Shown: piece by piece, positions 45,561-53,499 of the stretch
How positions within the stretch are numbered: the stretch's first letter is position 1
Layout of the letters: every line of letters begins with the position of its first letter
DNA from: Candidatus Desulfosporosinus nitrosoreducens
GTDB lineage: Bacteria > Bacillota > Desulfitobacteriia > Desulfitobacteriales > Desulfitobacteriaceae
Direction of reading: 5' to 3'
Assembly: GCF_030954495.1 (NCBI RefSeq)
Contig: NZ_JAVHUW010000072.1
Location: 47,582-111,581 of the forward strand
DNA: 64,000 bases
Notes under the pieces: generated by a model
The model's input: the letters and a program-made list of their open reading frames with translations, nothing else
What the model was told of the DNA's origin: nothing
The model's database searches: none
Position numbers and translations under genes: made by a program

Positions 45561-46358
45561 CTAGAGCTCTAATTGTTTGTTGCGATAAGCCTTGAGATAT
45601 TTGCTGCAATAATCGTCACGTCCGGCCAGTGTCTCCGCCGTGATCAAACTTGCCATCATCATCTTGTCCAAGGGGTTAATAATCAGACCATCCAAGCCTT
45701 TGGCAATGGCCATAATCGCAAAGGCGTGATTCATGAATTTTCTTCCCGGAAGACCGTAGGATATATTCGACAAACCGCACATCGTATGAACTCCTGTAAA
45801 GCTCGTCATAATGGCTTCTACGGAATTCATGAATTCTAGAGCGAAAGTGCTGTTGACGGAAATCGGTTGTACCAGCGGATCTACATAAATATGATCAAGG
45901 GGCAAATTGTTTTGGACGAGTCCGTTTATGAGCTTGTCGGCAATTCTTAGCCGGTCATCCATCGTCTCAGGCATTCCTTCATCACTCATGCATAAAGCCA
46001 CAACCTTTAAATCTGTGCCGGCAATAACAGGAAGCAAGGCATTATAACGATCTTTTTCCAAGGATATGGAATTAATCATCGCGACGCCTTTATGAACGGA
46101 CAGAGCGGCTTCAATCGCCTTGGGGTCGGGGCTGTCTATACAACAAGGCGCGCCAACAACCTCTTGGACCTTTTTCACAAGCCATTCTAAATATTCCGCT
46201 TCCTTACCGACAAAGATACCTGCGTTCACATCAATGTACTGGGCCCCGGCGGCAAATTCATCCAGCGCCACTTTTTGGATGTAGTCGGCATCTTGTGCTT
46301 TGATGGCCTCTCCCATGGCTTTACGACTGGCATTAATCAATTCGCCTACAATGATCAT
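45561..46358 (-). CDS. pterin-binding methyltransferase (MtgA-type methylcobalamin:tetrahydrofolate methyltransferase)
   Basis: A 265-aa TIM-barrel protein of the pterin-binding family: MIIVGELINASRKAM at the start, QYIDVNAGIF, and CIDSPDPKAIEAAL carry residues of the pterin site. It is like MtgA and the AcsE methyltetrahydrofolate enzyme. It takes the methyl group from methylated corrinoid protein to tetrahydrofolate, feeding the Wood-Ljungdahl methyl branch. The ATG at 46358 follows GGGAGG; the frame to 46427 overlaps the corrinoid protein gene and is rejected. It is the last gene of the first MttB operon. Confidence 0.92.
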   Translation of the reverse strand: MIIVGELINASRKAMGEAIKAQDADYIQKVALDEFAAGAQYIDVNAGIFVGKEAEYLEWLVKKVQEVVGAPCCIDSPDPKAIEAALSVHKGVAMINSISLEKDRYNALLPVIAGTDLKVVALCMSDEGMPETMDDRLRIADKLINGLVQNNLPLDHIYVDPLVQPISVNSTFALEFMNSVEAIMTSFTGVHTMCGLSNISYGLPGRKFMNHAFAIMAIAKGLDGLIINPLDKMMMASLITAETLAGRDDYCSKYLKAYRNKQLEL

Positions 46359-46387
46359 TTCGTTTCCTCCCCGTATTGGCTCAATCC

Positions 46388-47038
46388 CTAATTCGCTCTC
46401 GAACTTGAGGCCAAAAGCCGCTTGCACAGCTCGACCGCTGAACCGGCGTCCGGAGCATACCCGTCCGCTCCGATCGTATCGGCGTACTCCTGGGAAACCG
46501 GCGCTCCCCCGATAATCACCTTGACTTTATCTCTCAGGCCCTCTTCCTGTAACAACTCAATAACCTCTCGCATCGCCGGCATCGTTGTCGTTAACAGCGC
46601 CGACAAGGCCACAATATCCGGTTCATGCTCAAGAATAGCGTCAAGGAAATCTTCAGCGGAGACATCTACCCCCATATTTATCACCGCAAAGCCTCCACTT
46701 TCGATCAGCATGCCGACAAGGTTTTTACCGATATCGTGGAGATCGCCTTTTACCGTCCCAATCAGAATCTTCCCATTGTTTTTCTGGTCGGCCGCAGCAA
46801 TTAACGGTTTAACAATCTCCAGCCCGCCGCTCATACTTTTCGCGGACATGAGCACCTCCGGCACATACATATCCCCAGCTTTAAAGCGAACTCCCACCAC
46901 GTCCATTCCGGCAATCAAACCTTCACTCACAATCTCCAAAGGATTATTTCCTGCCGCGATAAGGCTCTCAACCTGCTCTCTGACCTGATCTCTCTGGCCG
47001 GCAATAACACTTTGGGCCAGCTGCGCATAGGTTGCCAT
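46388..47038 (-). CDS. corrinoid (B12-binding) methyltransferase protein 2
   Basis: A 216-aa protein of the MttC/MtgC type. An N-terminal helical cap (about 1-85) is followed by a Rossmann-like B12 domain with GTVKGDLHDIGKNLVG; the His of DLHDIG ligates cobalt from below. VIIGGAPVSQEYADTIGADGYAPDA closes the domain. It carries the methyl group between an MttB enzyme and the pterin methyltransferase. The ATG at 47038 follows GGGAGG. It lies directly after the second MttB gene, which is presumably its partner. Confidence 0.95.
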   Translation of the reverse strand: MATYAQLAQSVIAGQRDQVREQVESLIAAGNNPLEIVSEGLIAGMDVVGVRFKAGDMYVPEVLMSAKSMSGGLEIVKPLIAAADQKNNGKILIGTVKGDLHDIGKNLVGMLIESGGFAVINMGVDVSAEDFLDAILEHEPDIVALSALLTTTMPAMREVIELLQEEGLRDKVKVIIGGAPVSQEYADTIGADGYAPDAGSAVELCKRLLASSSRAN

Positions 47039-47138
47039 GATAAAATTCCTCCCTCGTAAGAATACTAAAATCTGCTTTGCCAACTATCCTTCCTTACCTG
47101 GGGTAAGGCTTAGGTCTTTACGGAAATCCCAGTCATTT

Positions 47139-48557
47139 TTACATCAAGGCCTTTTGGGCAGCGGCTATTATCCGGGTGAATTCTTTTTCAACCTGGTCGC
47201 CCAAGGGCGCCGGTTGATGGCTAGCCACCAGATCCTTGGCTTTTTCTTTGGCTACATCCTCAATTTTCTGACTCTTAACCGCCCATTGTTCGAATGTCTG
47301 TCTCTGGCTGATGGTCGGTACCCACAGTTCCCCGGAGCGCAGATACTTTCTGGTATGTTTATGACCGAGAAAATTATCGTGGTTTTCGATTATTTCCGCC
47401 ACAACCTCCACTGCCAGGTTATCTTCGTTAACTTCAAATTCCCTTATGGTTCTTTGCACCACTGAAGAAATCTCGTTATCCATGACCAGCATGGTGAAAC
47501 ACTCCACTAAAGCATTATCCAGCGAACCGGCCGAACCAATGATGTCACTGCCGGCCAGCGCCTCCATTAAGGCATTGTAAAGGTGTTCATATCCGCTCTG
47601 CATATCCGCAATCTTGGAGCTTCCGCAATATCCGCCGGGAGCAACGGGGATATGATAGTAACGTCCCAATTGATTCAGCCCGGCGGACATCATACCCATT
47701 TCCGGCATCGCCCATAATCCCAGACCCGTCCTCATATCCATGAAGGTCGCCCGGGAGGACATTGTCAAAGGACAGCCGGGTTTGAAAAGCTGGGCCGCGA
47801 TCACGCCGGCAAGGATTTCCGCATTGTGCATAGCCACCAGACCATTCATGCTCATCGGACCCGTAGCGCCCATTTGGGGACAAGGTTCCACACCTAATGG
47901 CAAACCGGCCTCCACCACATCCAACAGTGCTTCCGCCGGACCAAAGCCATACTCCAAAGGACTGACCGGCGAAACAGGCAAGGTAGCCAAAGGTTTTTCC
48001 CGGAGAGCCTTTTCACTGCCTGCCGCCGCCACCAACAATTCTTTAATAAATTTTAATTCCCGGGAGGACTCCACACAGATACTCAGGGGTTTGGAAGTAC
48101 TGCGCAAACAGGTGGCCGTCTCAATGGTCAGAATGATTTCCTGGGGCACATCCCTGGGAAAGAGAGGCGAGATAATATGAACATGGTCCAGAGCATCCGC
48201 CAGGCGGGTTATATCCTCCAAATCTTTGAGCAGAGCATCCCTGCGCTTCCCGCTCTCTATATCAATCACGGAGGGAGCACCGACCAAGGTCTGACAGTAA
48301 GCTTTTTTAGCGCCGATTTCCAATTGATGCAGCCCGTTCCGGCCATGGAGATTGAAAACAGCCGGTACAGTCTTCATCCCTTTGTCAATAACATCCTGGG
48401 TGAAAAGAATCCTTTTCCCCTTTTCCAGACAGCCATGCTCTAACAGCAGGGTCCGAAATCTTTCCGAACTGGTACTAATCCCCACTTTTTTCAGGAGATC
48501 GAGGCTTGCCTCATGAACCTGCAAAAGTTGTTCTTCAGAATAATAATCAAATCTCAT
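47139..48557 (-). CDS. MttB-family methyltransferase without pyrrolysine (paralogue 2)
   Basis: A 472-aa TIM-barrel methyltransferase of the MttB superfamily (EEQLLQVHEASLDLLKKVGI at the start, ENHDNFLGHKHTRKYLRSGE near the end). Aligned without gaps to its neighbours over the active-site loop, it has Cys where the amber codon lies in the gene at 49279-50763 (YYHIPVAPGGYCGSSKIADMQ region). It is the most divergent of the three MttB paralogues here. Non-Pyl members demethylate quaternary amines such as glycine betaine, proline betaine or carnitine. The ATG at 48557 follows GGAGG by 7 bases; a TTG at 48590 has no RBS. Confidence 0.92.
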   Translation of the reverse strand: MRFDYYSEEQLLQVHEASLDLLKKVGISTSSERFRTLLLEHGCLEKGKRILFTQDVIDKGMKTVPAVFNLHGRNGLHQLEIGAKKAYCQTLVGAPSVIDIESGKRRDALLKDLEDITRLADALDHVHIISPLFPRDVPQEIILTIETATCLRSTSKPLSICVESSRELKFIKELLVAAAGSEKALREKPLATLPVSPVSPLEYGFGPAEALLDVVEAGLPLGVEPCPQMGATGPMSMNGLVAMHNAEILAGVIAAQLFKPGCPLTMSSRATFMDMRTGLGLWAMPEMGMMSAGLNQLGRYYHIPVAPGGYCGSSKIADMQSGYEHLYNALMEALAGSDIIGSAGSLDNALVECFTMLVMDNEISSVVQRTIREFEVNEDNLAVEVVAEIIENHDNFLGHKHTRKYLRSGELWVPTISQRQTFEQWAVKSQKIEDVAKEKAKDLVASHQPAPLGDQVEKEFTRIIAAAQKALM

Positions 48558-48590
48558 CGTTCTACCTCCATTTCTCTGACTGTCCGCCAA

Positions 48591-49244
48591 TTACCCGACA
48601 GACATTCCCAAAAGACGTTTCGCAACCTCGACAGCTACCGTAGCATCCTCGGCATAGCCGTCGGCTCCGATAGTATCGGCCCAGTTCTGGTTGATCGGCG
48701 CGCCGCCAATCATCACCTTGACCTTTCCTCTGAGCCCTTCTTCTTGCAGCAGTTCAACAATTTCCTTCTGCCGTCCGACAGTCGTTGTCAAAAGCGCGGA
48801 AATGCCAATGATATCCGGCTTAAATTCCAGAGTTTGTTCAATAAATCGTTGGGCCGGTACGTCGACCCCTAAATCCAAGACCTCAAACCCCGCCGTCTTA
48901 AGCATCATAATTACAATGTTTTTGCCGATCTCATGCAGATCGCCCTGAACGGTTCCCATCAGCACCCGGCCTAAAAATTCTCTTTTCTTACCGGCCATCA
49001 GCGGCTCGATGACTTTGATTCCGGCATCCATGGCTTTAGCCCCTAACAACAGATCCGGCAAGAAATAGGTTCCGTTGCCAAACAAAGTCCCTACAGCCTG
49101 TATTCCTTTAGTAAGGCCGTCATTGATCACAACAAGGGGTTCGATCCCCGCCGCAATTGCTTTTCCGGTCCATTCCGTTACCAGGGTCTCGTCGCCTTCC
49201 CGAACACCTTCCAGGATTCTTTGCAAAATCTCTCCGTCAGCCAT
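48591..49244 (-). CDS. corrinoid (B12-binding) methyltransferase protein 1
   Basis: A 217-aa MttC-type protein: N-terminal cap domain, then GTVQGDLHEIGKNIVIMML with the cobalt-ligating His, and VMIGGAPINQNWADTIGADGYAEDA. It is about half identical by eye to the second corrinoid protein of this operon. It follows the amber-containing MttB gene by 34 bases and is presumably its methyl acceptor. GGGGAGG precedes the ATG. Confidence 0.95.
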   Translation of the reverse strand: MADGEILQRILEGVREGDETLVTEWTGKAIAAGIEPLVVINDGLTKGIQAVGTLFGNGTYFLPDLLLGAKAMDAGIKVIEPLMAGKKREFLGRVLMGTVQGDLHEIGKNIVIMMLKTAGFEVLDLGVDVPAQRFIEQTLEFKPDIIGISALLTTTVGRQKEIVELLQEEGLRGKVKVMIGGAPINQNWADTIGADGYAEDATVAVEVAKRLLGMSVG

Positions 49245-49278
49245 GATAATTCCTCCCCTTATTCTTTTTTAGAGCGCG

Positions 49279-50763
49279 TCAGCCATCGCTTTTTTCCACC
49301 GCATATTCTTTTTCCGCTTCCTCCACGATACTTCTAATGGTTTGCAGGATACTATCGGCCAAGGGCAAGGGAGTGTGATTGTTCAGGATAAAATTGGCCT
49401 CGGCGTAGGCCCGTTCGGTCAAATTCGTCTCCCCGTCAAGCACCCAGGTTTCCCGCATAGACCTGTCAAACAGTTTGGTATGGGACTGTTCCGCCTTAAA
49501 ATGATCGAAGGTATGCTGATGACTGACAAATTCACCGCCGGGACCAATCTCCTTGATTATGTCCACAGCCATGTTCCGGTCAGATACCTCAATACCGCCA
49601 ATAACCTTCCTGATCATCTTGAATATTTCATTGTCCATGACAAACTGGGCGAAGTCGAAGGTCATCCCCATGTCGAGCATACCCGCTCCGTAGATCAGAT
49701 TCGCGCCACCCTGGGCAGCGAGGAGACCTGTCAGAGTTTTTTCATGGGCAGCTTGCGCATCGGGTATTTTACTGTCTGCCTACCCGCCGGCAACAAAACT
49801 GGGCAGATTATAGTATTGGGCCATTCTGGCTACCGAGGCGCTGATCATCCCCAACTCAGGGGACCCCACCGGCGCCGTGGTGTGCCGCATATCCATGATC
49901 GTCGTTGAACAGCCGTAAATGCAGGGCGCTCCTTTGCAGGCCAATTGACTGAGAACAATGGCGCTCAACACTTCCGCGTTGTGCGTGATCAACGTCCCCG
50001 CTAAGGTCACAGGTGACGTCGCTCCCGCCAAAGCCATCGAGATAATATTAACCGGGATTCCCGCCCGGGCAGCTTCAATCACCACGTCCGTGCATTCCGG
50101 AATCAGCTTGAGCAGACTGGTCGGGCAAACGTTAAAACTAATTAAAGGTCTTTCTTTTAATTGTTCGCGGCCACCAGCTACCGCCGCCGCCATCTCAATC
50201 AATTTCCGCGCGTTTCTCACCCCGTCGGCGCCGATGAAAAAGTGCTTGCTGGTATTGGAAAAAATTGCTTCCGCGTTATGCAGGGCCTGAACCGGTCCCG
50301 GGTACTCCTGGGCCACCACCGCCCGGTAGCTGATATCCATTTCCGAAAGGTAATCGCTCATTTTGGCCGCATTGGCGACATCCTGCTTATTGCTGCGGCG
50401 ATATTTCCTGGTAACGGGATCGATGACATTAACGCCTTCACCGAAATTGACAAATCCCACTCGGTTGCTTTCCAAAATATAATCCTTCCTGGGGTCCCTG
50501 GCGGCAAGCAAAATAGTACTCGGTGCTGAGCGGACCGCCTCCTCAACAATATGGGGAGGAATTTTCACGATCTTTGACTTGGGGTCCACCTTGGCTCCCG
50601 CAGAGCTGAATATCTCCTGAGCCTCCCGGCTGTCCACCCGCACTCCCACATGCTGCAACACATCGAGAGTCGCACAATGAATAGCATAAAGCTCGTCCTC
50701 AGAAAAGACATCAACCCCAAAATCGCCCATCCGGGTAAAGCTGGCATGTGCATTTCTGGACAT
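49279..50763 (-). CDS. mttB: trimethylamine methyltransferase MttB with in-frame amber codon (probable pyrrolysine)
   Basis: Read through the TAG at 49780-49782, the frame gives 494 aa that align end to end with the non-Pyl paralogue at 53500-54975. The TAG is codon 328, next to GG and before ADSKIPDAQ; archaeal MttB has pyrrolysine at about residue 334. The paralogue has GGQTDSKLVDAQ, so Gln aligns with the amber codon. Both sides keep the family sequence (AQYYNLPSFVAGG before, GANLIYGAGMLDMGMTFDF after) with no frame change. Pyl-MttB moves a methyl from trimethylamine to a corrinoid protein. The ATG at 50763 follows GGAGGG; a sigma-54 promoter lies 66 bases upstream. A nonsense mutation is the alternative. 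Confidence 0.9.
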
Positions 50764-50828
50764 TTTCTCACCCTCCATTCGAATTTCTTTTCAATCAGCA
50801 GCAACTGCCATCTGTCTCTAAGGCTATT

Positions 50829-50843
50829 GCAAGACTTATACCA
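50829..50843 (-). promoter_or_regulatory. sigma-54 (-24/-12) promoter of the Pyl-mttB operon
   Basis: On the minus strand TGG-N8-TTGC (TGGTATAAGTCTTGC), with the GG and GC pairs 10 bases apart as sigma-54 requires. It lies about 66 bases upstream of the Pyl-mttB start codon. Confidence 0.8.
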
Positions 50844-50983
50844 GCCCCAAACCTTTGCCCACCTCTCGGGCTTAACTTCTTGCTCCAGCTCTTAAGCGGC
50901 GGATTTGCTCATCTTTTTCCCTTAAGTTGTTCTCTGCACCTGATCTCATCTTGTCTTATCCGCCTTTTAACCGGCAAAAATCA

Positions 50984-51037
50984 AAAGCAGTGTAGAATTT
51001 CGTAGCATTTTTTTGCTACAGATTTCTACACTGCTTT
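50984..51037. promoter_or_regulatory. 24-bp inverted repeat, candidate activator site (or terminator) for the Pyl-mttB operon
   Basis: Arms 50984-51007 and 51014-51037 pair at 21 of 24 positions around six Ts. The half-site AGTGTAGAATTTCGTA resembles that at 56924-56967. It lies about 140-195 bases upstream of the -24 element, the usual distance for an enhancer, but it is also just behind the regulator's stop codon and followed by TTTTGATTTTT, so it may double as a terminator. Confidence 0.65.
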
Positions 51038-51053
51038 CATTAAAAATAGTTTT

Positions 51054-52793
51054 CTATTTAATGCCCAGTTTGCGTATCCGGTAATAGAGGACTTGCCGGC
51101 TGATATTCAATTCGTTGGCCGCCCTGGTGATATTGCCGCCATGCCGTTTCAAAGCGTTGATCAGCCTGGCACATTCCTGTTCCCTAATCTCTGTAAACAC
51201 TTCGCCTTGCTTTATTTTTTCATTGCTGATAGACATAGTACCCATAAAGGACTTAAAATTCCGGGGGATATACTTCAGACTAAAAACCGGTTCGTCCTCC
51301 GGAATCATATTCATCGCCGCTTCAATCCAGTGTTTTAACTGTCTGACATTGCCCGGCCAGTCGTGGCTTTCCACTAACCTAAAAATATCGGGAGAAATTT
51401 CGCAAATATTTTTTTTCATTTTGACGTTAAAACCTTTCACAAAAAAACGGACCAGGAGATTGATGTCCTCCTTCCGCGCGCGCAAAGGCGGGATTTCCAA
51501 ATTAATTACCGCCAGCCGGTAATATAAATCGCTGCGCAAAAGGTTCTGCCGGATGACTTCCATGGGCTCAATATTGCAGGTACTAATGATGCGTACATCA
51601 ACGGAAATCTCGTTCTTTCCCCCCAACCGCCTGATTTTTCTTTCTTCCAAAGCGCGGAGCAGTTTGCTCTGCAGGCCGAGGGGCAGGGAATTGATCTCGT
51701 CTAAAAAGAGGGTGCCGCCGTCCGCTTCCTCAAATAAACCTTTCCGGTCAATTGCACCGGTAAACACACCTTTGACTGTACCGAAAATAATGCCCTCCAG
51801 CAAGGTTTCAGGGATGGCGGCGCAGTTAATGGACACCAGAGGTTTTTGGCGGCGACTGCTGCTGCTGTGAATGCTCTGGGCGAACATTTCTTTGCCGGTC
51901 CCCGTTTCCCCGTAAATAAAAACCGGTGAATCCGACTTTGCCGCGCCTTTGGCCCAGGTGATACTGTCACGAATCCGAGCGCTGTCCCCCAGAATATGCT
52001 CAAAGGTAAAATTACGTTCTTTGGCTGACGAGCCACTGACCAGAACACTTAGCAAATCCTGCTGCTCAAGTCTCAAGCTCTTTTGCAAGTCAACGACTTT
52101 GCCAACCGTTTCTTCGCTCTCCCGCAGATTTCTGTAGACGGCCACGGCTCCCGTAGTTTTTTCACCTTGTTTGACCAGAAAATTATTCCCGGTGACCCGA
52201 ACATGCTGGCCGTAATTTGAGCAATAATATTGAACATAATTACCTAAGGACTCTTCCTTTTTTAAGCATTTCCCCAGCGTACTGATTTCCGGATCGAAGT
52301 TATATACTTCGGCGGCACACCGGCCCATAATATTCTCAAGTTTTAGGCCGTCAAATTCCAACTGGACCTTATTGCAGTAAACGATCCTATTGTCGGAATC
52401 AACGACCATCACCCCTTCGTCGATATTATCCAGAATAGTTCGGAAGGCCTCATCCAGGAATAGCGTCCTTTCCACATCCCGGTTCTCAGACAGGATAAGC
52501 AAATAATAAGTACCGATGACCTCATTGCCGATAGGCAGTGTTTTGAGGCCAATGTTTTTATGGGGGTGAAGATTGACAAAGGTCTCAGTTCCATAACAAT
52601 GCTCCTGAAACCCGGGGATAATTTCCGAAATTTTTCTATTCGTTAAAAGCGACCGGTCCTTCTGCAATATTTCAGCAAAACGCAGATTGCAAATTTCCAC
52701 TATCCCTCTTGAATCAATGACAGCTAATCCCTGATGTATGTCTGAAATGAATGCTCCAAACAAATCTTTAAGCATAGAGCAATTCTTTACCAT
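51054..52793 (-). CDS. sigma-54-dependent transcriptional activator (PAS-AAA+-Fis)
   Basis: A 579-aa enhancer-binding protein. Two PAS-like sensor regions (about 10-110 and 115-230, for example GVMVVDSDNRIVYCN) precede the AAA+ domain (about 260-490): GETGTGKEMFAQSIH (Walker A), a sigma-54 contact loop reading GVFTGA instead of the usual GAFTGA, and GGTLFLDEI (Walker B). The end is a Fis-type helix-turn-helix (GNITRAANELNISRQVLYYR). It sits between the two methyltransferase units, both of which have -24/-12 promoters and a shared palindrome, so it is their likely activator, perhaps sensing the substrate through PAS. Confidence 0.93.
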   Translation of the reverse strand: MVKNCSMLKDLFGAFISDIHQGLAVIDSRGIVEICNLRFAEILQKDRSLLTNRKISEIIPGFQEHCYGTETFVNLHPHKNIGLKTLPIGNEVIGTYYLLILSENRDVERTLFLDEAFRTILDNIDEGVMVVDSDNRIVYCNKVQLEFDGLKLENIMGRCAAEVYNFDPEISTLGKCLKKEESLGNYVQYYCSNYGQHVRVTGNNFLVKQGEKTTGAVAVYRNLRESEETVGKVVDLQKSLRLEQQDLLSVLVSGSSAKERNFTFEHILGDSARIRDSITWAKGAAKSDSPVFIYGETGTGKEMFAQSIHSSSSRRQKPLVSINCAAIPETLLEGIIFGTVKGVFTGAIDRKGLFEEADGGTLFLDEINSLPLGLQSKLLRALEERKIRRLGGKNEISVDVRIISTCNIEPMEVIRQNLLRSDLYYRLAVINLEIPPLRARKEDINLLVRFFVKGFNVKMKKNICEISPDIFRLVESHDWPGNVRQLKHWIEAAMNMIPEDEPVFSLKYIPRNFKSFMGTMSISNEKIKQGEVFTEIREQECARLINALKRHGGNITRAANELNISRQVLYYRIRKLGIK

Positions 52794-53308
52794 TAGACCA
52801 CCTGCTTTACATCAATTTTCGCTCGCATCAATACATGATTGTTTTGTTACCTATTTTCAGATTTCCCTACATTTCCTGCCTAAACCGGGGAACAGGGCCG
52901 CTGCTTAAAAGCGGCAAACAACCTTTATAGGCTTCAATCTTTATTGGCTTTAAACCCACATTTATACAGGATTATTATATAACAAAAAATAGCAACTGTA
53001 GATAATTTTTAGAATTATCTAATTAGATTTCTCTGCCGCTTGTACAGCAGCATCAAGGAATCAAAGGGAGTCGCTGGAGCCGGATTTCTTGATTTTTGAG
53101 GATGTTTTTCAGGATATATTTTGAACTGTGCTTCTCACAAGGGATTCGTCAAAGCGATAACCTTGACTTTTTACTGAACCTGATCAAAAGTGCCTTATGA
53201 AAAACTTAGCTTATAGCGGGCTTGCGAGAATAGAAGCCGTTAGGTGTCCTTATACAGGAGGGGAGAGTATTAAAAAAGTTACACTTTCGGACTGTATAAA
53301 GAAGACTT
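52794..53308. other. non-coding stretch upstream of the sigma-54 activator
   Basis: No gene can be supported. It holds AT-rich promoter-like sequence for the activator and a short 8-bp hairpin near 53002-53022 (AGATAATT/AATTATCT). With the structured part up to 53499 the whole gap is about 700 bases. Confidence 0.5.
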
Positions 53309-53415
53309 GATTCAGGTGGAGTTTTAAGTCCATCTGAATCTTAGTCGCACTTAGCCAGGGACTTAGCCGCTCTTGACTCACCGCTTGCAAAAGCGGGAGT
53401 CTTAGAGCGGATTAG
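53309..53415 (-). ncRNA. candidate structured RNA region (two hairpins)
   Basis: Hairpin one: arms 53309-53320 and 53329-53340 (11 of 12 paired). Hairpin two is longer: CCGCTCT/AGAGCGG (53367-53373 and 53404-53410) enclosing GACTC-ACCGCTT/AAGCGG-GAGTC (53375-53401). It lies beyond the terminator of the mttB paralogue at 53500 and upstream of the activator gene. I cannot name a family; a mobile repeat or a leader are both possible. Confidence 0.4.
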
Positions 53416-53428
53416 TCAGCGGATAAAA

Positions 53429-53468
53429 ACAGACGGTTTTTAACATAAGCATGTTAGAAACCGTCTGT
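53429..53468 (-). terminator. terminator after the BCCT-mttB unit
   Basis: 16-bp arms (53429-53444 and 53453-53468, 15 of 16 paired) with an 8-base loop, followed on the minus strand by TTTTTAT. It lies 31 bases after the stop codon of the mttB paralogue. Confidence 0.92.
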
Positions 53469-53499
53469 CTTACTGTTAAAGTCCTGAGAATTTGTGTTC

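Noticed and set aside
49279..49680. Separate 133-aa gene downstream of a truncated MttB
   Set aside because: It is in the same frame as the upstream MttB part and its ATG is an internal Met of the family (GMLDMGMTFDF region). It is the C-terminal part of the amber-containing mttB.
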